Shown one piece after another: positions 44,819 to 52,419 of a stretch of DNA of 64,000 nucleotides (position 1 is its first letter; each line of letters opens with the position of its first letter). Made by a program: the position numbers and the translations under genes. Origin of the DNA: Ignavibacteriales bacterium (GTDB lineage Bacteria; Bacteroidota; Ignavibacteria; Ignavibacteriales; Melioribacteraceae). The notes below the pieces were generated by a model, which made no database searches, was not told where the DNA came from, and was given only the letters and a program-made list of their open reading frames with translations. The stretch spans positions 62,001 to 126,000 of the forward strand of contig JAIOYW010000011.1 in assembly GCA_021740915.1 (NCBI GenBank), given 5' to 3'.

Positions 44819-45526
44819 ATGGAAAATATCATAGATAAAATTCGAACCGAATTAGAACATAGTATTGACGAGAAAACTCAGGCGACAAGTCAAAATTTCT
44901 TCAAAGAAAAGATAGAGTTTTATGGTGTCAAGGTTCCAATTGTAAACAAGATTAGTAAGGAGTATTTTAAACTGATTGATTTTAAAACTAAATCAGAAAT
45001 ATTTAACCTCTGCGAGATTTTATGGCAATCGGGATTTATAGAAGAATCATTTATTGCCTGTAATTGGTCATATTATATTCATAAAAAATACGAGCCGGGA
45101 GATTTTCAAATATTTGAGAAATGGATTAATACTTACGTAAATAATTGGGCTTCGTGTGATACATTATGTAATCATACGATAGGTGAATTTATTGAGATGT
45201 ATCCTGAGTATTCAATAAGGTTAAAAGATTTTGCTAAATCGGATAACAGATGGCTGCGCCGTGCTTCATCAGTAACTTTGATTATACCAGCCAGAAAGGG
45301 AAAATTTCTCAATGAGATACTCGAAATTGCAGATATTTTGCTGCTCGATAAAGATGATTTGGTTCAAAAAGGGTATGGATGGATGTTAAAAGCTGCCAGC
45401 GAAAAGAACCAACGTGAAATCTTTGATTATGTAATAAAAAACAAATTCACTATGCCTCGTACAGCATTACGATATGCGATTGAAAAAATGCCAAAGGACT
45501 TGAAAAGCAAGGCTATGGAGAGATAA
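44819..45526 (+). CDS. DNA alkylation repair protein, AlkD-like
   Basis: About 235 residues from the ATG at 44819 (MENIIDKIRTELEHS). A frame reaching 44771 would start inside the attC arm and is less likely. Helical HEAT-like repeats with F-Y-G-V-K-V-P, N-W-A-S-C-D (the W-D region), R-W-L-R-R-A-S and Q-K-G-Y-G-W-M-L-K match the AlkD/DNA alkylation repair family, glycosylases removing bulky or charged alkylated bases. Flanked by attC-like sites on both sides, consistent with a one-gene cassette. Confidence 0.85.
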   Translation: MENIIDKIRTELEHSIDEKTQATSQNFFKEKIEFYGVKVPIVNKISKEYFKLIDFKTKSEIFNLCEILWQSGFIEESFIACNWSYYIHKKYEPGDFQIFEKWINTYVNNWASCDTLCNHTIGEFIEMYPEYSIRLKDFAKSDNRWLRRASSVTLIIPARKGKFLNEILEIADILLLDKDDLVQKGYGWMLKAASEKNQREIFDYVIKNKFTMPRTALRYAIEKMPKDLKSKAMER

Positions 45527-45576
45527 GTCTGACAAATAAAAAATGACTGAAATGATATTACAAATGCACGATGGCA

Positions 45577-45712
45577 CAGCAAGCAGTTATAAAACATTGG
45601 GGGCGAAGTTGTTATTCACGCCTCGGTTCTCTCGTCATAGTTCATTATACTTTTATTGTGAAGCAGCTCCGAAAACCACCGCTGCTCATACATGCAACCG
45701 TTGTACCTGACC
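45577..45712 (+). repeat. attC-like recombination site
   Basis: First arm AGCAGTTATAAAACATTGGGGG shares GTNATAAAACATTGGGGG with the site at 59807. The far arm CTGCTCATACATGCAACCGTTGTACC resembles the far arm at 44750-44774. Quoted segments are limited; arms lie at 45581-45602 and 45682-45708. Length about 135. Confidence 0.65.
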
Positions 45713-45759
45713 CTGAAAAAAAGACAACATAAGATTAAACCTTCGAAAAAAGTTGAAAC

Positions 45760-46416
45760 ATGATTACAAAACCAAGAGTAAAAATCTGCTGCATAAAGAG
45801 TATTGAAGAAGCGAAAATGGCAATTGAATACGGCGCTTCTGCATTAGGTTTGGTTGGTCATATGCCAAGCGGACCAGGTATAATAGGAGATGAACTCATT
45901 TATCAAATTGCCAAAGCAGCGCCGCCGCCTATTTCAACATTTTTACTGACGAGTGAAACGAAACCACAGGATATTATACTGCATTATCGAAGGGTAAACA
46001 CTACGACAATTCAGATTGTGGACGAGTTAGAAAACCGGGAGTATAAATTGCTCAGGAACGAATTACCTAACGTTAAATTGGTGCAGGTCATTCACGTAAT
46101 TGACGAAAATTCAGTAAAAGAAGCCATTGAAATATCTGATTTTGTTGATGCAATTTTATTGGACAGCGGAAACCCTAATTTAGCGGTCAAAGAATTGGGC
46201 GGAACAGGAAGAACTCACAATTGGGAACTGAGCCGGGAAATAAGAAAATCAATTCCAATTCCTTTGTTTCTTGCCGGCGGACTTAACAAAGACAATGTAA
46301 GCCTGGCAATTAAAACAGTTGAGCCTTTTGGACTTGACCTTTGCAGCGGCGTTAGGACAGATGGAAAACTTGACCGCCAAAAACTTAAAGACTTTTTTAA
46401 TGCAATTGGATACTGA
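45760..46416 (+). CDS. trpF: Phosphoribosylanthranilate isomerase-like protein (orphan TrpF)
   Basis: 218 residues, a TIM barrel. V-K-I-C-C-I starts strand 1 (usual V-K-I-C-G, catalytic Cys present), D-A-I-L-L-D-S-G carries the catalytic Asp, and G-G-T-G-R-T-H-N-W plus F-L-A-G-G-L form the phosphate-binding loops. The enzyme isomerises phosphoribosylanthranilate in tryptophan synthesis. No other trp gene is nearby and it sits between attC-like sites, so it may be a paralogue with a different substrate. G to C in the first motif and the M-P-S-G-P loop in place of the usual S-P-R are deviations. Confidence 0.8.
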   Translation: MITKPRVKICCIKSIEEAKMAIEYGASALGLVGHMPSGPGIIGDELIYQIAKAAPPPISTFLLTSETKPQDIILHYRRVNTTTIQIVDELENREYKLLRNELPNVKLVQVIHVIDENSVKEAIEISDFVDAILLDSGNPNLAVKELGGTGRTHNWELSREIRKSIPIPLFLAGGLNKDNVSLAIKTVEPFGLDLCSGVRTDGKLDRQKLKDFFNAIGY

Positions 46417-46439
46417 AACAAACGGCAAAAAGAAGGGTG

Positions 46440-46525
46440 AAGGCACAACATTGTATAGGCGATAATGCTCCCTATCAGCCGCACCCGGCTTATATTAAAC
46501 ATTACGCAGCAGGCTTTACTAATAA
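46440..46525 (+). repeat. Possible attC-like spacer
   Basis: Contains GCACAACATTGTATAGGCG near 46443 and TTAAACATTACGCAGCAGG near 46497. ACATTGTATA recurs in the far arm of the next spacer (47477-47486). Pairing between arms is weak, so the call is tentative. Confidence 0.35.
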
Positions 46526-46560
46526 ACAGGTCGAAATTTTAATTTATTTTTGGAATAATT

Positions 46561-47352
46561 ATGAATCAACTATTATCAATTTTTATGCTTTTATTATTAT
46601 CCTTTCATAATATGGAATTAACGGCTCAGAAATATGAATTGGTGTGGTCAGAAGAATTTGACACACCGGGCAATGTAAACCCGGAATTTTGGGCTTTCGA
46701 AGAAGGATATGTGCGCAATAATGAGAAGCAGTACTACACCGAAAATCGTGCTGAAAATTGTCGTGTTGAGAATGGTATATTGGTCATAGAAGCCAGAAAG
46801 GAGAATTACAAAAATTCCGACTACTCTTCAGCCAGCATCACAACACAGAACCTTAAAGAGTTTCTTTACGGAAGAATTGAAGTGAAAGCAAAACTTCCCT
46901 CCGGCAGAGGTATGTGGCCCGCTATATGGACCTTGGGGAGCAATATTGAGAAGGCGGGCTGGCCTTTATGCGGAGAAATTGATATAATGGAAAATGTTGG
47001 TTACGATCCCAATAAAGTCCATGGAAATATCCATACAAAATCGTTCAATCATAACCTTGGTACGAATAAAGGCAGCTTTGTAAAAGATGAAAGTCTTAGC
47101 GAAGAATATCACATATATGCTATAGACTGGACTCCCGAAAAAATTGATTTTTTTCTGGATGACAAGAAATATTTTACTTTTAATAATGATAAGAATGGGG
47201 ATCAGGATTCATGGCCCTTCGATAAACCGCAATATTTGATTTTAAACCTTGCTGTCGGAGGATTTTGGGGAGGCAGGGAGGGCATAGATGACAATATCTT
47301 TCCTCAATTTTTCAAAATTGATTATGTCCGATATTACAAAATTGTGGAATAG
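46561..47352 (+). CDS. Glycoside hydrolase family 16 protein
   Basis: 263 residues, with a signal peptide (about 1-22) and a single GH16 domain. The catalytic motif E-I-D-I-M-E (about 140-145) contains nucleophile and acid/base glutamates, with upstream L-V-W-S-E-E-F and P-S-G-R-G-M-W-P-A-I-W-T-L and downstream L-I-L-N-L-A-V-G-G. The family cleaves beta-1,3/1,4-glucans, laminarin and galactans; substrate is unassigned. A secreted enzyme with no sorting domain, in a cassette-like position. Confidence 0.92.
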   Translation: MNQLLSIFMLLLLSFHNMELTAQKYELVWSEEFDTPGNVNPEFWAFEEGYVRNNEKQYYTENRAENCRVENGILVIEARKENYKNSDYSSASITTQNLKEFLYGRIEVKAKLPSGRGMWPAIWTLGSNIEKAGWPLCGEIDIMENVGYDPNKVHGNIHTKSFNHNLGTNKGSFVKDESLSEEYHIYAIDWTPEKIDFFLDDKKYFTFNNDKNGDQDSWPFDKPQYLILNLAVGGFWGGREGIDDNIFPQFFKIDYVRYYKIVE

Positions 47353-47383
47353 AATCAACACTGTGCAACTATATTTAAGGTGC

Positions 47384-47495
47384 ATGTCCGCCCAACACTC
47401 GGTATAAAAAGATGCAGGGATAGCAGGTTATTCACGGATTGCAGCCCCAAATCCCTTTCCGGGCATATTGTCAAACATTGTATATCTGCTAAATA
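47384..47495 (+). repeat. attC-like recombination site
   Basis: First arm CGCCCAACACTCGGTATAAA contains GCCCAAC, matching RYYYAAC. The last arm ends in CAAACATTGTATATCTGC. Inner pairing AGGGAT/ATCCCT (near 47416 and 47455) is present. About 110 bases, just after the GH16 gene. Confidence 0.55.
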
Positions 47496-47526
47496 AGAAT
47501 GTGCATATAATTAAACAGGAAATAAT

Positions 47527-48096
47527 ATTAAGAACGAATTAACAACCAAATATTTCATTGATAGAAAAGAAAGGAGAACATGGCTCGAAACTAATTTTGA
47601 GACAGAAGATGAAATTTGGCTGGAGTATCCGGTTAAGAAGACAGGTAATAAACGAATCTTATACAATGATGCGGTTGAAGAAGCTCTTTGTTTTGGATGG
47701 ATTGATAGTACTATTAAATCACTTAACAAAGATACCATTATTCAAAGATTTTGTAAGAGAAGAGAAAACTCCACATTCTCACAACCAAACATTGAACGAT
47801 TGAAATGGCTCTTTGAAAAAAATTTGATTCACAATTCTATTAGGAAAGAAGTATTTAAAATAATTCAACAAAAATTCGTTTTTCCGGAAGATATAATAAA
47901 GAAATTGGAAGTAGATAAGGTTGTTTGGGAAAATTATAAAGCCTTTTCAGAACCATATAAACGAATCAGGATTGCATATATTGATAGTGCAAGAAAAAGG
48001 TCTGATGAATTCGACAAACGATTGAACAACTTCATTAAAAAGACAAAAGAGAATCATCTCATTAAAGGATTCGGGGGAATTGATAAATACTATTAA
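47527..48096 (+). CDS. YdeI/OmpD-associated family protein, probable ATT start
   Basis: Reading in one frame from 47515 (after a TAA at 47512) gives about 189 residues: F-I-D-R-K-E-R-R-T-W-L-E, E-I-W-L-E-Y, D-A-V-E-E-A-L-C-F-G-W-I-D-S and R-F-C-K-R-R are hallmarks of the YdeI family, linked to resistance to antimicrobial peptides. There is no ATG, GTG or TTG at the expected N-terminus. ATT at 47527 lies six bases after ACAGGA and would give the family-typical length. The next usual start is TTG at 47800, which loses half the domain. Either a rare ATT start is used or the gene lost its ATG. Confidence 0.75.
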   Translation: MKNELTTKYFIDRKERRTWLETNFETEDEIWLEYPVKKTGNKRILYNDAVEEALCFGWIDSTIKSLNKDTIIQRFCKRRENSTFSQPNIERLKWLFEKNLIHNSIRKEVFKIIQQKFVFPEDIIKKLEVDKVVWENYKAFSEPYKRIRIAYIDSARKRSDEFDKRLNNFIKKTKENHLIKGFGGIDKYY

Positions 48097-48180
48097 CGGT
48101 AGAACTGCTGTCAAAATTTTGCTTATTTCGTTGTTTGTCAGCCAAGAAAAAACTGCACACAATCTTAAAAAGGAAATACT

Positions 48181-48390
48181 ATGAAGAAAAAAATATGTGT
48201 GTTTCTATTTGATGGGTATTCTGATTGGGAAATATCTTATTTGACTCCGGAGATTATTAAAGATGAACGGTTTGATTTGGTTTATTTCTCTGAGACTGGA
48301 AATGAAGTAACTTCAATGGGCGGCTTACATGTGATTCCAACTACATCACTCGATAATTTGAAAATTGAAGAGGTGCATTTGTTAATATAC
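48181..48390 (+). pseudogene. DJ-1/PfpI family gene, 3'-truncated
   Basis: The first 70 or so residues (K-K-I-C-V-F-L-F-D-G-Y-S-D-W-E and the E-T-G-N-E-V-T-S-M-G-G region) match the N-terminus of DJ-1/PfpI glutamine-amidotransferase-like proteins. After L-L-I-Y-C the similarity stops and the frame ends at 48423. The nucleophile-elbow cysteine half of the domain is missing. Downstream sequence belongs to a different gene remnant (48391-48843), so the two were joined by recombination. Confidence 0.75.
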
Positions 48391-48843
48391 TGCTTCACAG
48401 ATTCGGAAAAAATGGTTTTATAAATATTGATCATGTTTATAAGAATCACGATATTGTTAGTTCATGGAAAATTTTTGTACCGTATTCAAGTCCGGGAGAC
48501 GATTCATATCCACATTTAATTCTTAGTAGACCAATTGTCGCTGGACCAAATACTTGTTGGACTGAAACTTTTCTAGTTGTAGGCCCATTTACAAATGAAA
48601 ATATTGCTAAAAATGTGGCAGGTTATATGACTACGTCGTTTTTACGTTTTATGATTTTACTTGCAAAAAGCACACAACATATCACAAAAAAACTATGTAT
48701 TCGTTCCACAACAGGATTTTACCGAAACCTGGACAGACGAAAAACTTTACGCCAAATACGGCTTAACATCCGAAGAAATTGCATTTATCGAGAGTATGAT
48801 CCGCCCGATGGATATAGCGAAAAATGGCAGCGAAAATGAATAA
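48391..48843 (+). pseudogene. C-terminal remnant of an Eco57I-type restriction-modification protein
   Basis: From about 48391 the frame reads R-F-G-K-N-G-F-I-N-I-D, then W-K-I-F-V-P-Y-S, T-C-W-T-E-T-F-L-V-V-G-P-F and S-T-Q-H-I-T-K-K. It then continues in another frame as Y-V-F-V-P-Q-Q-D-F, T-W-T-D-E-K-L-Y-A-K-Y-G-L and I-E-S-M-I-R-P-M-D. This is the end of Eco57I-like methylase/endonuclease subunits. The frame break lies in a run of seven As near 48688-48694. The catalytic N-terminal part is absent. Its stop overlaps the start of the DUF1016 gene, the order found in intact loci. Confidence 0.75.
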
Positions 48844-49915
48844 TAAAAACCTGTCTCTGTCTCCGGCGGATACAAATTCATTATATGGCGAAATTAAAGA
48901 ATTAATTGAGCAGAGCCGTCAGCAAGTTGCAGTAACGGTTAATTCTGCTTTATCAATGCTTTACTGGCAGGTGGGAAAATGCATCAACGATCATATTTTA
49001 GGGTACCGGCGCGCAGGTTACGGGGAACAGATCGTACAAACTCTTTCCGTTCAATTGAGTGTTGAATATGGAAAGGGCTGGAGCGAAAAGCATCTCCGGC
49101 ATTGTCTTCGCGCTGCGGAGACTTTCCCCGACCGGCAAATTTTCTACGCACTGAGTAGAGAATTGAGCTGGACTCATTTACGTTCATTTATTTATATCGA
49201 CAGTCCGGTAAAAAGAGAATTTTACATTGAAATTTGCAAGCTTGAAAAGTGGAGCACAAGAACATTGCAGGACCGGATTAATTCAATGCTTTTTGAGCGC
49301 ACAGCCATCAGCAAAAAACCCGAACTTACAATTCAGAACGATCTGGCAAAGCTCAAAAAGGAGAGACAATTATCGCCGGACCTTGTATTCAGAGACCCAT
49401 ATCTTCTTGATTTCCTGGGATTGAAGGATACCTATTCCGAAAAAGATCTGGAAACTGCCATACTAGTGGAATTACAAAAATTTATTATAGAAATAGGTTC
49501 CGATTTTGCTTTTATGGCACGTCAGAAAAGAATAATAATTGACAATACAGATTATTATATCGATTTGCTTTTCTTCCACCGTCGGTTGAAATGCCTGGTG
49601 GCAATAGAGTTAAAACTGGAAAAATTTGAGGCTGCACACAAAGGTCAGATGGAATTGTATCTCCGCTGGCTCGAAAAACACGAAAAGATGCCGGATGAAA
49701 ACCTTCCTGTTGGTTTAATACTTTGTGCAGCAAAAAACGAGGAACATATAGAACTTATGCAATTGGAGAAAAGCAATATAAAAGTTGCAGAATTCCTTAC
49801 AAAATTGCCTGAAATGAAAATCCTTGAGCAAAAACTTCAAATTGCAATTGAAATTGCAAGGAATAGAACAAAGCAAACCGATGAGCAAAAAAGAATTTTC
49901 CCACACCGGCAGTAA
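48836..49915 (+). CDS. PDDEXK nuclease-domain protein, YhcG/DUF1016 family
   Basis: About 359 residues from the ATG at 48836. The N-terminal DUF1016 helical domain (about 15-150; Y-W-Q-V-G-K-C-I, G-W-S-E-K-H-L-R-H, L-S-W-T-H-L-R) is followed by a PD-(D/E)XK nuclease domain (about 185-340) with Y-Y-I-D-L-L-F-F-H-R-R and L-V-A-I-E-L-K-L. The family occurs next to restriction-modification genes and is regarded as defence-related. Here the partner upstream is only a remnant of an Eco57I-type gene. Confidence 0.9.
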   Translation: MNNKNLSLSPADTNSLYGEIKELIEQSRQQVAVTVNSALSMLYWQVGKCINDHILGYRRAGYGEQIVQTLSVQLSVEYGKGWSEKHLRHCLRAAETFPDRQIFYALSRELSWTHLRSFIYIDSPVKREFYIEICKLEKWSTRTLQDRINSMLFERTAISKKPELTIQNDLAKLKKERQLSPDLVFRDPYLLDFLGLKDTYSEKDLETAILVELQKFIIEIGSDFAFMARQKRIIIDNTDYYIDLLFFHRRLKCLVAIELKLEKFEAAHKGQMELYLRWLEKHEKMPDENLPVGLILCAAKNEEHIELMQLEKSNIKVAEFLTKLPEMKILEQKLQIAIEIARNRTKQTDEQKRIFPHRQ

Positions 49916-49959
49916 ATTATCTGTATCATGATTTTTGGGATTAAAAGATTTGCAGGATT

Positions 49960-51609
49960 ATGGCAAAAATAACAGTTGAAAAAGCGGAGATAAGCATAAT
50001 AACGGTAGCAGAGCGCGATTACATTTCGCTCACAGATATGGCCAACGCCAGGGAAAGCGGGAGCCGTGCCGCTGATATAATTAAAAATTGGCTGAGGACA
50101 CGCTACACACTTGAATTTTTGGGCACCTGGGAGCTAATCCACAATCCCGATTTTAAAGTGGTGGAATTTAACCACTTTAAAATGCAAGCCGGTTTACCCG
50201 GCTTTGTGATGAGTGTTTCAGAATGGATCGATAAAACCAATGCTATCGGTATTATCGTAAAAAAAGGAAAGTACGGCGGCACTTATGCCCATAAAGACAT
50301 TGCATTTGAATTTATGTCAATCCAAAAAATAGAAATTTTAAAAAGCCTCGTTTATAACGGGGCAAAAAAGAAAAAACTTGAAATAACAGACCTGGTTTTA
50401 GATAGGATTTCTCTTGAGCTTTCTATAATTGAGAATAAAGGTTTTGCAGATTATTTTATACTTTACTCTCGAATAATTGAAATTTGCAATGAGCTTAATT
50501 TAGTGCGATCTCCTGGAAGAGGTAGTGCCGCAGGTTCTTTAATTAATTATTGTTTAGACATAACAAAGCTTAATCCTCTAAATCATAGTTTAATCTTTGA
50601 AAGATTTATTAATTACAAAAGAACCAAATCACCTGATATTGACATAGACATACCTAAAGGATACCAAAACAAAGTAATCAACATACTAAAGCAAAAATAT
50701 CAAGAATATAATACTTATTTTATTGCTTTTACACCTCAAAGGGAATCAGACTACGAAGACATTTTTTATAATAATATTTCATATAAAAAACACCCTTGCG
50801 GTATTGTTATCATAAATGAAACACTGACAGATTCAGTTATTAATTATAAAAATCAAGAATACTATCTTGTTTCAGACATTTCAAAAGATAGAGTATATTC
50901 CAATAAAATAGATATTTTAGAACTTGGTTATTTAAATAGGCTTCAGCTAATTGTTGAGCAAATTGGGAAGGAATACCATCCATTCAACATACCTACTAAT
51001 GATAAATCGGTTTTTGCTTTATTGTCGCGCGGTGAAAATGAAAATATCTTTCAGTTTAATACTCCACCAATGTGTAGGATTTTGAGTGATTTTAAGCCAG
51101 AAAATATAAATGACTTATCCGTATTAAATGCAACTTATAGACCTGGTCTGTTAGAATTAATACCAAAGCTAATTGAAAGCAAGAATTATAATTATGAGCG
51201 TTTCCGAAATCCTTTAATAAATAAGCTATTGGAAGAAACATATGGAATTTTAGTTTACCAAGAGACATTCCTAGAATTGCTAAACCAAATAGCCGGTTTT
51301 TCATATGAAGTTGCTGATATTTGGAGAGTAAAACTTTTTAAGTCAAAATCTAATGATACTACAAATTTATTGAGTGATTTTTTTGAAATCTTCACAAAGA
51401 AAATCAATTATTTATGTAAAAAAGATGTCATTAGATTACTGGATATGATTGAGAATAATCTTAATAGGACCTTTCTAAAATCACATTCATTAAGCTATTC
51501 ATTAATTGGATATTGGGGAGCCTTCTACAAAATTCATTTTAATTCAGTTTTTGAAAAAATATTTAGTCAAGATATAAACTATGAAACCTTTGAATTTTAT
51601 AAAAGTTAA
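49960..51609 (+). CDS. KilA-N domain fused to a minimal DnaE-type DNA polymerase core
   Basis: 549 residues. Residues 1-117 are a KilA-N DNA-binding domain (Y-I-S-L-T-D-M-A, W-L-R-T-R-Y-T-L-E-F-L-G, G-G-T-Y-A-H-K-D-I-A) that stops short of its usual end. From about 120 the sequence is C-family polymerase III alpha: S-P-G-R-G-S-A-A-G-S (about 184), the catalytic P-D-I-D-I-D (about 225), third Asp in K-I-D-I-L-E-L-G (about 315), I-F-Q-F-N, Y-R-P-G-L, E-T-Y-G-I-L-V-Y-Q-E, K-S-H-S-L-S-Y-S-L-I. PHP, OB and clamp-binding parts are absent and the finger region is shortened. An in-frame ATG at 50314 could start the polymerase part alone. Composition shifts to AT-rich at about 50300. Not a known family to me. 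Confidence 0.75.
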   Translation: MAKITVEKAEISIITVAERDYISLTDMANARESGSRAADIIKNWLRTRYTLEFLGTWELIHNPDFKVVEFNHFKMQAGLPGFVMSVSEWIDKTNAIGIIVKKGKYGGTYAHKDIAFEFMSIQKIEILKSLVYNGAKKKKLEITDLVLDRISLELSIIENKGFADYFILYSRIIEICNELNLVRSPGRGSAAGSLINYCLDITKLNPLNHSLIFERFINYKRTKSPDIDIDIPKGYQNKVINILKQKYQEYNTYFIAFTPQRESDYEDIFYNNISYKKHPCGIVIINETLTDSVINYKNQEYYLVSDISKDRVYSNKIDILELGYLNRLQLIVEQIGKEYHPFNIPTNDKSVFALLSRGENENIFQFNTPPMCRILSDFKPENINDLSVLNATYRPGLLELIPKLIESKNYNYERFRNPLINKLLEETYGILVYQETFLELLNQIAGFSYEVADIWRVKLFKSKSNDTTNLLSDFFEIFTKKINYLCKKDVIRLLDMIENNLNRTFLKSHSLSYSLIGYWGAFYKIHFNSVFEKIFSQDINYETFEFYKS

Positions 51610-51642
51610 AGAAGAATTGATAAATAGCCAGCCTAAAAGCCA

Positions 51643-51697
51643 TACATATTTGCAATTCGCACAAGCCTACACATTGACCAAAAATTGCAAAAGAGCC
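51643..51697 (+). repeat. 55-bp dispersed repeat, copy A
   Basis: Pattern CATATTTGCAATTCGCACAA then GCC, a variable middle, and AAAATTGCAAAAGAGCC. Four plus-oriented copies (A-D) occur only around the mini-DnaE, Zorya and DUF2130 genes. TTGCAA at both ends gives weak dyad symmetry. Confidence 0.8.
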
Positions 51698-51772
51698 ACC
51701 AAAGTCAACGCACGGCAGACAGAAACGAAGTAGCAAATTGAAAGGTATAAATGACAGAAAAACAGAACACCA

Positions 51773-51852
51773 GTTGCCAACACGCGGTATAGTTAATTGT
51801 CGGTGCAGTGCGTATTCAAGCGGCACAGCTTGTATCAAAGGCACTTGTAACC
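51773..51852 (+). repeat. attC-like recombination site
   Basis: Starts CACCAGTTGCCAACACGCGG, almost the same as CACCAGTTGCTAACAAGCGG at 59801-59820 on the far side of Zorya. The far arm CTTGTATCAAAGGCACTTGT (to 51849) pairs imperfectly. It marks a likely cassette boundary. Confidence 0.55.
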
Positions 51853-52019
51853 TGAAAGGAAAGTGCTTCGAAACCTGCCGGCAGAGGAATAAAACCACCG
51901 TGCTGCACAGAGCAAAAAAAACTCCGCGATAAAATTCAGTCAAGCCGCTATTTTGATATAATAAGCTGCTGCAAAACCAATCTTTAACGAGGCTTCTCAG
52001 CCCTAAAATATTTTGTGAA

Positions 52020-52195
52020 TAAATTGCGGATAATTATTATTTTAAGACACGGTGAAGAAAATTGTTAAGGCATTAATAATAACCGTGAAACGCTGTTATT
52101 CGGTTTTTATGTAGTTTTGCAGGTTTTTCCCGTAATATATATGATATTTTATAACTTATATTCCTACTATATATAATGGGTATAGCGGGAAGTTA
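52020..52195 (+). repeat. Duplicated element, copy 2 (ends at G-TTA)
   Basis: Second copy of the element at 42026-42163, slightly longer. Conserved blocks include GCGGATAATTATTATTTTA and GGGTATAGCGGGA; similarity ends at GTTA (52192-52195). In this copy the sequence after the junction leads to the Zorya operon. Confidence 0.6.
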
Positions 52196-52332
52196 CCAAC
52201 AAGGCGAAGAAAAAAAGAAAACGTCACTGAAATGACTGAAAAAATGGTTTGAGAAAAAAAATGAGAATGAAAGAAAAAGATTTAGTTTTTTGCCGACCCG
52301 CAGAAAAGAAAAGGAAAGCCGACACACATTGC

Positions 52333-52387
52333 ACACATTTGCAAATCGTACAAGCCGTCTCACAAGCCAAAATTTGCAAAAGAGTGC
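52333..52387 (+). repeat. 55-bp dispersed repeat, copy B
   Basis: CACACATTTGCAAATCGTAC then AAGCC and AAAATTTGCAAAAGAG. It ends 32 bases before the zorA start, so it may lie in the zorA leader. Confidence 0.8.
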
Positions 52388-52419
52388 AACTTTTCCCAAC
52401 CCACTAAAAAGAATAGTAT

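Larger units (their letters stand above)
51610..52419. other. Spacer between mini-DnaE gene and Zorya
   Basis: 810 bp with no believable gene. It contains repeat copy A (51643-51697), an attC-like site (51773-51852), the duplicated element copy 2 (52020-52195) and repeat copy B (52333-52387). Promoter signals for zorA should lie in the last 200 bases but are not obvious. Confidence 0.65.

Noticed and set aside
48615-48839. Separate 74-residue gene MAGYMTTSF...
   Set aside because: It is one frame of the frameshifted Eco57I-type C-terminal remnant, not an independent gene.
51563-51943. 126-residue minus-strand frame between the mini-dnaE gene and Zorya
   Set aside because: Covers repeat copy A and the attC-like site; cysteine/phenylalanine-rich with no ribosome-binding site or motif.
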